64,000 bases of DNA from SZUA-584 sp040768905 (lineage in GTDB: Bacteria > Bacillota > Clostridia > Christensenellales > SZUA-584), in assembly GCA_040768905.1 (NCBI GenBank), contig JAXGMA010000001.1, positions 124,001-188,000 on the forward strand, read 5' to 3'. Positions 31,787 through 41,104 of the stretch are shown one piece after another. Positions within the stretch are counted from its first letter, which is position 1, and each line of letters opens with the position of its first letter. The notes beneath the pieces are model-generated. The model was not told the DNA's origin. It did not search any database and saw only the letters and a list, made by a program, of their open reading frames with translations. A program made the translations under genes and the position numbers.

Positions 31787-33034
31787 GCATTGGCTATGCA
31801 TGTATTGCAGTCGCCGTCCATGGTAGCGAGATGAAAAGTTGCACACTCAAGAATGCAAATGAAGAGCGGCTTTTGTCGTTGATTGGTCACAACCTGTTTG
31901 CGCTGGAAACCGTGATCGACGACAATGTGCTCAATGGCATAAAGCTATTTCGCATCTCATCTGACTTGATCCCTTTTGGGTCAAACGTTGCGGCAGACAT
32001 ACCTTGGCACGAGCGCTTTTCTGGAGAGTTATCGAGTATCGGACAGAAGATTATCGATACGGGCATGCGTGTGTCCATGCATCCAGGACAATATACCGTC
32101 CTCAATTCGCAGAACAACGCTGTCGTTGAGCGGGCAATCAAGGACCTCGACTATCACGCAAAGTTGCTGGACGCGCTGGCTTGGCCCCGAACACAAACTG
32201 GTGCTTCATGTAGGCGGCGTTTATGGGAATAAAAGCCAGGCATTCAAAAGATTCCTGGCGCATTACAGGCATCTGGAGCCTTCCGTGCAAAATCGGCTGG
32301 TTTTGGAAAATGACGATGCGATGTATAACATAACCGATGTACTCGAAGCGTCTCCGGCTGTCGATATCCCCGTTGTTTATGACAACTTGCACAACGCCGC
32401 TAATCCGGCAGATCACGCGACGTGCGATCTTGATTGGATAAAGCTTTGTGCCGCAACCTGAAAGAGGGGTGATGGCTTACAGAAGGTTCATTATTCCCAG
32501 CAGAATCCCGCCAAAAAAACAGGGGCGGATTCCGAGACCATCGAGCTGGATAAGTTTCTGGATTTTTATCGCCGGTTATCAGGAATGGACGTCGATATTA
32601 TGTTGGAGGTGAAGGATAAAAACATATCCGCTTTGAAATGTATCAACTCTGTCTCGAATCAGGGGATTGGCGCGCTGGAACGAGAGTGGGCGAGGTATAA
32701 ATACAGCATTCTTGAGCGCTCTCCTGCTGAGTACGACCGTATTCGCGCACTCTTAACGGACAAGAACACCTATCCGGCTTTGGAGATGTACCGTTTGATT
32801 GAAGAGGCGTACCGTACACCCATTCACAGAGGAAATGCAGTGAATGCTGTCCAGCATGTTTGGGGGTATTTCAAAAACAATGCCACGAAAGCTGAAAAAA
32901 GCCGATTCGACCGACTACTGTCGAATTACCTTTCGGACGATGCAAGCTTAACATCGTTTAAGAACTGTCTTCATAGGATCGCAAGGAAATACAATGAGGA
33001 GTATCTTCTCAATGGGTATTATTTCTACAAATAA
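31783..33034 (+). pseudogene. uvsE: UV damage endonuclease (UvsE/UVDE) fused to DUF1722-like domain, disrupted
   Basis: The N-terminal part MSIGYACIAVAVHGSEMK, LFRISSDLIPFGSN and RVSMHPGQYTVLNSQN is the TIM-barrel endonuclease that nicks UV-damaged DNA. After a frameshift near 32190 it continues HKLVLHVGGVYGNKSQAFKR and RLVLENDDAMYNITDVLE, meets an in-frame TGA at 32459 where family members have Trp, then GDGLQKVHYSQQNPAKKTGA. The last 120 residues (EWARYKYSILERSPAEYDRI, HVWGYFKNNATKAEKSRF) resemble DUF1722. One frameshift plus one nonsense codon make it inactive as read. Confidence 0.8.
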
Positions 33035-33049
33035 AGAGGAGGAATTGTT

Positions 33050-33856
33050 ATGAAAAGCAAAAAAAACGTCGGGTTGAAAATCATCGTCGCGGTTACCTTT
33101 GTCGCAATGGTTGTCGTGAATGCGCTGGCGAACATATTGCCAATCAATGGGATTAACACAGGCGCAGTTTCCGATTCGTATCCAAACCTATTTGCACCGG
33201 CAGGGTTGACTTTCTCTATCTGGGGTGTGATTTACGCATTGCTGGCAGTACATGTGCTGTTTCAGCTTGGACTGTTCCGAGGAAAGAATGCCGATGTCAA
33301 TCTGATATCACTTAAAAAAACAGCAATCGTGTTCTCGATCTCATCTTTGGTCAACACCGTATGGATATTTTCTTGGCACTATAAGATCATCCCTTTATCG
33401 ATGGTGCTTATGGCTTGTTTGCTCGTCTGTCTAATTCTAATCGTATCTTCGCTGAAATCGCAAAGCTTGACCACAAGGGAAAAGTTACTGCACCGCTTGC
33501 CGTTCAGCGTCTACTTTGGCTGGATCACCGTTGCGACGATAGCAAATGCCACAACACTACTTGTGGATCTTGGTTGGAACGGCTTCGGCTTGCCGGGACC
33601 GACATGGACGGTCATTATGCTGGCAGCAGGCACTTTGATTGGCACTGTCACTGCACTTCGGTTTAAGGACATCGCTTATGGACTTGTCCTCATCTGGGCG
33701 TATGTTGGTATATTGATTAAGCACACTTCAGCTGACGGATTTTCTAGCCAATACACCGATGTGATCATTGCAGTCGTGACCTGCGTTGCCATTTTCGCCG
33801 CAACGGTGATATACAATGCATTGTCACGAAAACGCAGACAAGAAGTGCAAAAGTAA
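33050..33856 (+). CDS. TspO/MBR-related tryptophan-rich membrane protein
   Basis: A 268-residue membrane protein with about seven helices. NALANILPINGINTGAVSDS and LFAPAGLTFSIWGVIYALL match the Firmicute branch of tryptophan-rich sensory proteins, longer than the five-helix TspO. Possible ligands are porphyrins or other hydrophobic molecules. GAGGAGG lies nine bases before the ATG. It follows the UV endonuclease remnant by 15 bases and precedes an FAD oxidoreductase, suggesting a stress or pigment-related operon under the TetR regulator. Confidence 0.75.
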   Translation: MKSKKNVGLKIIVAVTFVAMVVVNALANILPINGINTGAVSDSYPNLFAPAGLTFSIWGVIYALLAVHVLFQLGLFRGKNADVNLISLKKTAIVFSISSLVNTVWIFSWHYKIIPLSMVLMACLLVCLILIVSSLKSQSLTTREKLLHRLPFSVYFGWITVATIANATTLLVDLGWNGFGLPGPTWTVIMLAAGTLIGTVTALRFKDIAYGLVLIWAYVGILIKHTSADGFSSQYTDVIIAVVTCVAIFAATVIYNALSRKRRQEVQK

Positions 33857-33877
33857 CGCATGTACGGAGGGATGCGA

Positions 33878-35716
33878 TTGAAATACGATGCAATCATTAT
33901 TGGCGGAGGCCTTTCGGGGCTCACTGCGGCCAGTCTGCTGGCTAAACGTGGCTTGACTGTTGCCGTGGTTGAGAAATCATATAATCCGGGCGGTTCATGC
34001 GGCATATTCCGGCGCGGAGATGTAACGTTTGATCAAGGCTCCGCCATGTTGTATGGCTTCGGCGAAAACGGCTTTAACGCGCACCGCTTTGTTTTTAATT
34101 GTCTGGAAGAGCCGATTGATGTTATTCGCCACGACCTTTTGTACTGCGTGAACTTCAAAGGTAGAAGAATACGCTTCTGGGCAGACATTGAGAAGTTTGC
34201 GGACGAGCTTTCGGAAGTGTTTCCGGGCGAAAAAAATAATATCCATCGATTCTATCGCGATATGCTGACGATGTACCGCCATGTAATGGTGGAATCACCC
34301 AGTTACACCACAGCCGATGAATCCGAGAGCAAAATAGCACTAAAAAGCATGCTGAAGCATCCGATATCCTATATCCGCTTTCTAAGCTTTCTTAACAAGA
34401 GTGCAAAGAGCCTGTTGGAAAAGTATTTCACGGATCCGGAGATATTCAAGTTCTTTGACAAATTGACATCCACGTATTGCTATGCGACGGTAGAAGAAGC
34501 TCCTGCGGTACTGGCGGCGGTGATGTTTGTCGACAACCATGTGGGTGGCAGCTACTACCCGGCCGGCTCCACCTTGTTTGTACCGGGTAAGCTGGAAAAA
34601 GTTATTGAAGAGCATGGCGGCGATATGATTCTGCAACGCGAAGCAGTTTCCATTGTGTTCGAGGATGGCAAGCCTACAGGCGTTAAACTGGACGACGGGC
34701 AGGTACTCTTAGCGGCAAACCTCATCTATTCCGGCACGGTCTGGAACCTATACGGCAAACTGATCGACTCAAAGCATTCAACAAAACATCAAAGGGAGTG
34801 GGCGAAGAAGCAAGTGCCTACCTATCCCAGCGTCGTGCTATACGCAGAGGTGGACAAAGGTACAATTCCCGATGATACCGCGCCTATAGAGATGCTGGTA
34901 GGCAATCCGGACATGCTCGATGAAAGCGAAGTGACCGCATACATACTCAGTATCGGCGACAAAACACTGTGTAAAGAGGACGAGCACACCGTTGTGGCCA
35001 TAGGCCCCACCTTTGAAAGCTGGGATTTTTCAGACGAAGCAAAGTATCAGAGAAAGAAGCAAAAAGAACAGGAACGTCTGACCAACGTACTGGAAAAGCG
35101 GTTCCCCGGTTTTAAAAAGGCTGTGCGGTATGCCGAGGTGGCAACGCCAAGAACGATTGAACGGTACACAATGAAAAATGGTGGTGCAGTGGCAGGCCCC
35201 AAACAGATGCTGGGGCAACATATGATCCTCCGCCTGCATACGCGTACGCAATGGGATAACCTCTTTTGCTGCGGCGAGTCCACGGTTATGGGAACAGGAA
35301 CGCCCACAGTGACGATCTCCGGTCTTTCTGCCGCCAACGCCCTGCTTAAAAAGCTGGAAAAAGAACCGTATATCTATCAATCCAACATGAAGAACTTCGT
35401 CCGCATTGTTGAAAAGCCCTTTACCGCAGACCGCCTCTATGATGGGTACGACGAAGCAGTGCGCGCAGTAATGTGCAAAGCCATGCGGTGTAGGCTGTGC
35501 GAGCACCCCACCTGCTCAACTGAAGCAGATATACGCGGCATCATGCGTCGTGTGGCTGTTGGGAATTTTGTTGGCGCCAAAAAGTGTTGGCTTAAGAAGC
35601 AGGTTGATTTGGATTTGCTGGAAAAGTTCGAGGCGGATTGTATCTGTATGGCCGTTAAAAATGACGCAGTAGAAATTCGGGAGGTTATTCATTATTTGAG
35701 CGGGGTGAATCTGTGA
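33878..35716 (+). CDS. Phytoene-desaturase-like FAD-dependent oxidoreductase
   Basis: A 612-residue flavoprotein. DAIIIGGGLSGLTAASLLAK (4-23) is the FAD-binding fold, with VVEKSYNPGGSCGIFRRG after it and the C-terminal FAD motif GTGTPTVTISGLSAANALL (about 475). This is the CrtI / carotenoid-isomerase layout, and a cysteine-containing tail (MRCRLCEHPTCSTEADIRGI) follows that could hold metal. TTG at 33878 is preferred because GGAGG lies eight bases upstream; an earlier ATG at 33860 has no such site. Substrate unknown; no other carotenoid genes are seen. The next gene starts inside its stop codon. Confidence 0.8.
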   Translation: MKYDAIIIGGGLSGLTAASLLAKRGLTVAVVEKSYNPGGSCGIFRRGDVTFDQGSAMLYGFGENGFNAHRFVFNCLEEPIDVIRHDLLYCVNFKGRRIRFWADIEKFADELSEVFPGEKNNIHRFYRDMLTMYRHVMVESPSYTTADESESKIALKSMLKHPISYIRFLSFLNKSAKSLLEKYFTDPEIFKFFDKLTSTYCYATVEEAPAVLAAVMFVDNHVGGSYYPAGSTLFVPGKLEKVIEEHGGDMILQREAVSIVFEDGKPTGVKLDDGQVLLAANLIYSGTVWNLYGKLIDSKHSTKHQREWAKKQVPTYPSVVLYAEVDKGTIPDDTAPIEMLVGNPDMLDESEVTAYILSIGDKTLCKEDEHTVVAIGPTFESWDFSDEAKYQRKKQKEQERLTNVLEKRFPGFKKAVRYAEVATPRTIERYTMKNGGAVAGPKQMLGQHMILRLHTRTQWDNLFCCGESTVMGTGTPTVTISGLSAANALLKKLEKEPYIYQSNMKNFVRIVEKPFTADRLYDGYDEAVRAVMCKAMRCRLCEHPTCSTEADIRGIMRRVAVGNFVGAKKCWLKKQVDLDLLEKFEADCICMAVKNDAVEIREVIHYLSGVNL

Positions 35717-35943
35717 ACAAAGAATACGATGCAATCGTGGTAGGCGGCGGACTTGCAGGGCTAACAAGCGCGGCGTATCTCTGCCGATATGGATACCGTA
35801 CGCTGCTGTTGGAGAAATCGCATAAGACAGGCGGCCTGGTGAACACTTTTTGGCATCAGGGTTATGCTTTTGACGCTGGTATCCGTGCTTTTGAGAATTC
35901 CGGCATTTTATTCCCCATGATCAAAAGCTTGGGACTGGAATAG
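35713..35943 (+). pseudogene. Second phytoene-desaturase-like gene, truncated
   Basis: GTG at 35713 overlaps the previous stop by GTGA. The 76 residues contain DAIVVGGGLAGLTSAAYLCR and LLLEKSHKTGGLVNTFWHQG, the FAD-binding start of a paralog of the upstream enzyme. A TAG at 35941 ends the frame after SLGLE; codons in the same frame continue with family-like KFEPNMVSIGIGDRLE to about 36020, beyond which insertion sequences begin. So there is both a nonsense codon and a truncation. Confidence 0.8.
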
Positions 35944-36021
35944 AAATTTGAGCCAAATATGGTATCTATAGGTATTGGAGATCGATTGGAGTTGTCAACT
36001 TTTCTGTACACCCAGCTATAG

Positions 36022-36185
36022 CAAAGCATCTTCTTACTATTCAAATGATCCCGTCGGTAGTTTTTACAGAGCAGGCCTTGCGGCTTGTGTCAAGGTCTAG
36101 CGCCCCCTTTACGCAAGCAGCTAGACCTGCTATTTTTGTACACTTTAGTGTGATTTTGAGCGCAAAGCGGTCAAAATCAAATAAA
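36022..36185. other. Junction sequence before the IS200-type element
   Basis: No gene. It contains an inverted repeat AGGTCTAGC / GCTAGACCT (about 36102-36137) and an AGCAGG-rich stretch that look like the subterminal structures of another insertion element. Which part belongs to the IS200-type left end cannot be decided. Confidence 0.4.
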
Positions 36186-36888
36186 CCCCCGGCTATGCCG
36201 GGGGAAGACAGCGAGCTTTAGCTTCAAGCAAATACCTCCTATGTTAAAATGATGAGGTTTGCCGACCGCATCAAAAACAAAGGAGGCAGTCCAATGGACA
36301 AGAATAGTCTAGCACATACTATGTGGGAATGTAAGTATCACATTGTGTTTGCGCCGAAATACAGAAGACAAGTCATCTATGGGAAGCTGAAGAAAGACAT
36401 AGGGAAAATCTTGCGGGAGCTGTGTGACAGAAAGGGGATAGAAATAATCGAAGCAGAGCTATGCCCAGATCATGTACATATGCTAGTGAGAATACCGCCG
36501 AAATTGAGCGTATCTCAGGTAATGGGGTATCTGAAAGGAAAAAGCTCACTAATAATATTTGATAGGCATGCGAATCTGAAATACAAATACGGAAGCAGGC
36601 ATTTTTGGTGTAGAGGATACTACGTAGATACGGTTGGGAAAAATGCGAAAAGGATGCAGGAATATATCCGAAGGCAGCTACAGGAAGACGCCACCGCAGA
36701 TCAGATAAGCATGAAGGAGTACATTGACCCGTTTACGGGTAAGCCGACGAACAAAGGCAAGTAACAAGACCCTTTAGGGTCGGCCAGAGAATATTATGCG
36801 GTTGGCAAACGATTCAATGCGCTTGCAAGCGCAAGCCGGTAACATGCCCTTATAGGGCTAGAGCATACCACCGGCTAAGCCGGTGGTA
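36186..36888 (+). mobile_element. IS200/IS605-type element (TnpA only)
   Basis: A TnpA gene flanked by end hairpins: CCCCCGGC-tat-GCCGGGGG (36186-36204) and TACCACCGGCT / AGCCGGTGGTA (36866-36888). Such elements move as single strands and recognise hairpins at both ends. Limits given are the hairpins; true ends may extend a few tens of bases. No TnpB gene is present. It adjoins the truncated FAD gene on one side and an IS3 remnant on the other. Confidence 0.75.
36294..36764 (+). CDS. tnpA: IS200/IS605-family Y1 transposase TnpA
   Basis: A 156-residue HUH endonuclease. The HUH motif is HVHMLV with His60 and His62, and the catalytic tyrosine is Tyr124 in QEYIRRQLQED. MWECKYHIVFAPKYRRQ near the N-terminus is typical of the family. 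ATG at 36294 follows AAAGGAGGC. The frame is complete, so the copy may be functional. Confidence 0.95.
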   Translation: MDKNSLAHTMWECKYHIVFAPKYRRQVIYGKLKKDIGKILRELCDRKGIEIIEAELCPDHVHMLVRIPPKLSVSQVMGYLKGKSSLIIFDRHANLKYKYGSRHFWCRGYYVDTVGKNAKRMQEYIRRQLQEDATADQISMKEYIDPFTGKPTNKGK

Positions 36889-36944
36889 CTGATTATATGC
36901 CGACGAGAGCGTTAGAATAATGATTCCAGAGGTATAAAAAAACT

Positions 36945-37543
36945 CTATGCAGCCTGTTCTTGCGAGTCGTATGCAGCTCGTTTTTTCAGCGGAGACATAC
37001 TGTTTTCATTAGCGGAATATAGCCGATCTCTGTTATACTCACATTCAACCCATCGAAATATCTGTCGCTTGACTTCTTCCCGCGTTAGTCTCGACACAGG
37101 AATCCTGTAAATCAGTTCTTTCTTCAATGTTGCAAAGAACGACTCCATCCTAGCGTTATCATAGCAATTGCCGGTACGTCCCATGCTTTGTCTGATTTTG
37201 TAGCCATCCAATAACCATCTATATTTAAGGCTGGTCTACTGGCTGCCACGACCAGAATGAAATATTAGATCTTTGTCTTTTCCAAATCGGCGGACGGCTT
37301 CTTTTAGTGAGGAAGAGCACAGGCTTGCGCGTTTATGATTTTCCATTGATAGCCCCACTATAGCCCCATCAAAGCAGTCAAACACACCTGATATGTAGAG
37401 CTTACCATTCTTACACGATATTTCAGTGATATCACCCAGCCATTTTCTGTTTGGATGCTCAGCCGTAAAATCGCGTTGTATCAGGTCTTCGCTTACCTGG
37501 TCAGCACGATTTTGTTGTGTAATACCCCGAGGCAGTTAAATCA
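36945..37543 (-). pseudogene. IS3/IS150-family transposase (OrfB) remnant
   Basis: Read on the minus strand, pieces cover most of OrfB: LPRGITQQNRADQVSEDLIQ, KWLGDITEISCKNGKLYISG, VFDCFDGAIVGLSMENHKRA, DLIFHSGRGSQ, a TAG codon where Tyr is expected, then QSMGRTGNCYDNARMESFF and WVECEYNRDRLYS. The catalytic Asp, Asp and Glu are all recognisable. No inverted repeats or OrfA are present. It borders the nitroreductase gene and is probably what disturbed its upstream region. Confidence 0.8.
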
Positions 37544-37574
37544 TATGTGTTTAGATAATGAAGATAAACAGACG

Positions 37575-38078
37575 ATGTCAATGATACTAAGCAGAAAAAG
37601 TATACGTAGATACGCGAAACGCAGCATTTGCGATGAACAAGTTATGAAGATTCTTCAAGCGGGAATGAGCGCACCATCAGCATTCAACCGCCGTCCCTGG
37701 TGTTTCGTCATCATGAATGATGAAGAGCTGCTTAAAAAAATTCCTGCATTTCATGAGTATGCTGGTATGCTCAACGAAGCGCCTGTGGCGATAGTTGTCT
37801 GCGGAGATACGAGTAAAACCGAGAGAAAAGAAGAATGGATAATGGACTGTTCTGCAGCCGCAGAAAACATGCTCCTTGCAGCGCATGAAATTGGTTTGGG
37901 AAGCGTATGGGTGGGAATTTTTCCTTTTGAGAAACGGATAAGCAAATTAAGAGACCTGATAAGAATACCTAATGAAATCATACCATTGTGTATTTTACCG
38001 ATTGGTTATCCTGCAGAGTCAAAAAAGATAGAAATACGGTATGATTCAACAAAAATCCATTATAACCATTGGGAATAG
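37575..38078 (+). CDS. Nitroreductase-family FMN protein
   Basis: A 167-residue short nitroreductase: LSRKSIRRYAKR at the N-terminus (FMN phosphate contacts), SAPSAFNRRPWCFVIMNDEE, MDCSAAAENMLLAAHEIGLG and WVGIFP. These NAD(P)H-dependent enzymes reduce nitro groups or quinones. ATG at 37575 gives the usual short lead before RKSIRRY; in-frame ATG at 37545 would add ten residues right next to the IS3 remnant. It has probably lost its original promoter. Confidence 0.8.
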   Translation: MSMILSRKSIRRYAKRSICDEQVMKILQAGMSAPSAFNRRPWCFVIMNDEELLKKIPAFHEYAGMLNEAPVAIVVCGDTSKTERKEEWIMDCSAAAENMLLAAHEIGLGSVWVGIFPFEKRISKLRDLIRIPNEIIPLCILPIGYPAESKKIEIRYDSTKIHYNHWE

Positions 38079-38136
38079 AGAGCTATATTTAGATAAACAA
38101 TTAATGTTTATCTATGAATAAAAGGAGGTAAACAAG

Positions 38137-39498
38137 GTGAAAAGGTTCAAAAAGGGATTGATTTTGGTTCTATGTTTGACGATGGCTGCGCTGATGTTTG
38201 TTGGTTGTGTGCCAAAAGATGCAACTGGAACCTCAGAAGAACCAGCGTCAGAAGAACCAGCGACAGTTGATTCTAACAATACTGATGAGGTTTCATCTGA
38301 GTCTACAGATGCACTTGTGACAGCCGCTAAAGAGGAACTGTATTCTCTTCTGCCGAAGATTGCGCTGGTTGGAGTAAGAGATGATTCTTCTTTAGAATCC
38401 AGGGCCGATATTGACAAAGCATGGCCAAAAAAACTTGCAACCCCGAATACTCTTGTCATTGGATGGTCTGAAGTCGCAATGGCAAACCCGTGGTTCGTTG
38501 CAGTCAAAGATTCTGCTATTGCGACCGCTGAAGCCAAAGGTTATACTATTAACTTTTTGGTAGCTGAAGGCGATGCTGTAAGCCAAAGCCAGCATATTGA
38601 CACATTTATTACGCAGGGCGTTGATGTCATCGTTATTGATCCGGTGGATACCACTGCTGTTATCCTGGATATCAAACGTGCTGTAGATGCAGGGATTCCT
38701 GTGGTTTGCGTGGGAGCAGCGCCTTCAGGAGAAGCCCCGATTCTTACAACGATCAGTGATAATGCTTATCAAGTTGGTTATGGTGCCGGTGAATATGCGG
38801 GAGGCACCTTTGACAAGGACGAGCCAATAAGTATTGGTGCCATACCTGGCGCTTTGGGCAACACCACAGCTGAGAGCAGAACTCATGGTATGGTCGGCGG
38901 AGTCATTGCAGCTAGGCAAAAAGCTCAAGGCAAGTTCATATGCAAGGAAGATGCGATATTGAAAGGCTTTAAGCTTTGGGAAGATGCAAAGAAGAATGGC
39001 TCTGCCAAGAACGAGGAGCTGAATGTGGCTATCTTGAATATTTTTGAAGGCGGATGGAGTCAGGAAGGTGGATTAGCCGCTGCAGAGCCAATGTTGGCCG
39101 CTGTAGGCAGTAAGTTAAACCTCATGATTGCTGATAACGAATTCATGTGTTTTGGTATCTTAAAGGCAGTAGAAGCGGCTGGGCTTACTGACCAGATAAA
39201 AGTCGGCGCGCCGTCAGATGGATTTAACGATGCCCTTAGAATGATCGATGATGGCACATTGCTGGTGTCAGGATCCTGGAACGGCGATCAGCAGGGGGCC
39301 CATGCGATTGAGTTCCTGGAAGCGATTTTCTTTGAAGGAAAAGACCCCAGCAACTTACCGCTTGGCTCATTTTTCCCGCCGTTAACGTTTACAAAGGAAA
39401 ATGCAGCTCAGTATATAAACCCGGATCCTAATGCGAACTTCTTCGCTGTGCCGGAGTTTGTATTCCCGGCCTCGATTGATGAGCTGAAAGCCAACTAA
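38137..39498 (+). CDS. Sugar ABC transporter substrate-binding lipoprotein
   Basis: A 453-residue ribose-type (Peripla_BP_4) binding protein. The lipoprotein signal ends FVGC with Cys24 as lipid site, followed by a Glu/Ser/Thr linker. The two-lobed domain includes GWSEVAMANPWFVAVKDSAI, VDVIVIDPVDTTAV and LMIADNEFMCFGILKAVEAA. GTG at 38137 follows AAAGGAGGTAAAC. It captures a sugar for the ATPase and permease encoded downstream. A strong hairpin after the stop would make this the most abundant product of the operon. Confidence 0.9.
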   Translation: MKRFKKGLILVLCLTMAALMFVGCVPKDATGTSEEPASEEPATVDSNNTDEVSSESTDALVTAAKEELYSLLPKIALVGVRDDSSLESRADIDKAWPKKLATPNTLVIGWSEVAMANPWFVAVKDSAIATAEAKGYTINFLVAEGDAVSQSQHIDTFITQGVDVIVIDPVDTTAVILDIKRAVDAGIPVVCVGAAPSGEAPILTTISDNAYQVGYGAGEYAGGTFDKDEPISIGAIPGALGNTTAESRTHGMVGGVIAARQKAQGKFICKEDAILKGFKLWEDAKKNGSAKNEELNVAILNIFEGGWSQEGGLAAAEPMLAAVGSKLNLMIADNEFMCFGILKAVEAAGLTDQIKVGAPSDGFNDALRMIDDGTLLVSGSWNGDQQGAHAIEFLEAIFFEGKDPSNLPLGSFFPPLTFTKENAAQYINPDPNANFFAVPEFVFPASIDELKAN

Positions 39499-39522
39499 AA
39501 GTAAGATAAAGAAAACTACTGC

Positions 39523-39550
39523 CGGGAGCCTCTGGGAGCAGAGGCTCCCG
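39523..39550 (+). terminator. Hairpin between binding-protein and ATPase genes
   Basis: CGGGAGCCTCTG-ggag-CAGAGGCTCCCG is a perfect 12-bp stem with a four-base loop. Without a strong T run it is likely an mRNA-stabilising or partial-termination structure that raises binding protein over the transporter core. Confidence 0.8.
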
Positions 39551-39600
39551 TATAGTATTATGATAGTCAGACGTTCAGACATATTTGTCGGGGTGTTATC

Positions 39601-41100
39601 ATGATTGATGAGAACGGTTCTACAGTAATAATGAAGAATATTACAAAAAACTTTGGAGGTGTAAAAGCGCTTGACGATGTAGATTTCAAGGCGCGTTCGG
39701 GTGAGATCCATGCATTAATGGGTGAAAATGGAGCGGGGAAATCCACATTAATTAAAGTGCTTTCAGGGGCATATGGAAAGGATCATGGAGAAGTTTACAT
39801 TGATTCGAAAAGATCAGATATTATAAATACAAAGAGCGCACATGAAAAGGGAGTCTCTGTAATTTATCAGGAATTTGCACTGGCTCCAGATCTTACTGTC
39901 GCGGAGAATATCTATATTGACAAGCTGGGTAACAAAAATGGAATTATCAGCTGGAAATCGCTGAAGAGCAAAGCTGAAAGCCTGCTGCAAAGGATTGGCT
40001 TCTCGGAAATTGACGTATTGAAACCTGTATCAGAGCTTTCTGTTGCCTATCAGCAGGTTGTTGAAATATGCAAAGCGCTTACAAGAGAAGCGAAGGTACT
40101 CGTTCTTGATGAACCAACGGCTGTTCTGACAAAAAGGGAAATTGATAAGCTATTTGAGATATTACATGAACTCAAAACAAAGGGTGTTTGCATTATATAT
40201 ATCTCTCATCGGATCGAAGAGATATTTAAAATTTGTGACAGGATAACCGTATTAAAAGATGGTAAAAAAGTTAATACCGTTAATGTCAGCGATGTGAACG
40301 AAGAACAACTCGTGCGGATGATGATTGGGCATGATATGAAAGACTTTTTCCCGCCGCGGCAAACTGATATTGGAGAAGTGATTTTTCAGGTCAATCATTT
40401 AAACTACGGGTTGATGGTTAGAGATGTTTCTTTTTGTGTTAGAAAAGGCGAAGTTTTGGGACTAAGCGGCCTTGTGGGATCGGGGCGAACTGAAACGTTT
40501 AGGGCGATATTCGGCGCCGTAAAAAAGGATTCTGGAGAAATACTAGTTGAAAATAAAAAAATTACCATAAATTCACCGAAAGATGGCGTGGGTTGTGGAT
40601 TGGGAATGCTGCCAGAGGATCGTAAGCAGCACGGTGTATTGCTGGATATGCCCATAAAGATAAACGGAACGTTGACGATTATTAAAAGAATAAAGAAGGC
40701 GTTTGGAAGGATAGATAAAGTCAGGGAAGAAAGCATTGTCAATGATCTGGCAAACCGGTTACATGCGAAGATTGCATCTTTAAATGATCATGTTGATTCT
40801 CTTTCAGGGGGCAATCAACAAAAAATTGCTTTGATGAAGTGGATTGCTTCAAACTCAAGAGTGCTGCTCTTGGATGAGCCGACTCGCGGCGTTGATGTTG
40901 GGGCTAAAGTAGAGATATATAAAATTATCAACGAGCTTGCAGCACAGGGCATTGGTATTATTATTATTTCATCAGAAATGCCTGAAATTATTGGCATGTC
41001 TGACAGGGTCATAGTGATGCGTAATGGATCGATAGCGGGCGAGTTAAACAAACACGAAATCAATGAAATGAACCTGATAAAACTCGCGATGGGGGTTTAG
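39601..41100 (+). CDS. Sugar ABC transporter ATPase with two ABC domains (RbsA/MglA type)
   Basis: A 499-residue double ATPase. Domain 1 has Walker A GENGAGKSTL (about 40-49), the degenerate signature LSVAYQQVVEICKAL and Walker B VLVLDEPTAVL. Domain 2 has the changed Walker A GLVGSGRTE typical of the second site in this family, then LSGGNQQKIALMKW and VLLLDEPTRGVDVGAK. Powers monosaccharide import together with the permease that starts five bases after its stop. Start ATG 39601 follows a weak GGGGTG site. Confidence 0.95.
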   Translation: MIDENGSTVIMKNITKNFGGVKALDDVDFKARSGEIHALMGENGAGKSTLIKVLSGAYGKDHGEVYIDSKRSDIINTKSAHEKGVSVIYQEFALAPDLTVAENIYIDKLGNKNGIISWKSLKSKAESLLQRIGFSEIDVLKPVSELSVAYQQVVEICKALTREAKVLVLDEPTAVLTKREIDKLFEILHELKTKGVCIIYISHRIEEIFKICDRITVLKDGKKVNTVNVSDVNEEQLVRMMIGHDMKDFFPPRQTDIGEVIFQVNHLNYGLMVRDVSFCVRKGEVLGLSGLVGSGRTETFRAIFGAVKKDSGEILVENKKITINSPKDGVGCGLGMLPEDRKQHGVLLDMPIKINGTLTIIKRIKKAFGRIDKVREESIVNDLANRLHAKIASLNDHVDSLSGGNQQKIALMKWIASNSRVLLLDEPTRGVDVGAKVEIYKIINELAAQGIGIIIISSEMPEIIGMSDRVIVMRNGSIAGELNKHEINEMNLIKLAMGV

Positions 41101-41104
41101 CAAC

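Noticed and set aside
32459..32461. TGA in the UV endonuclease read as selenocysteine
   Set aside because: The position is Trp in relatives, no hairpin of the expected type follows, and the gene also has a frameshift.
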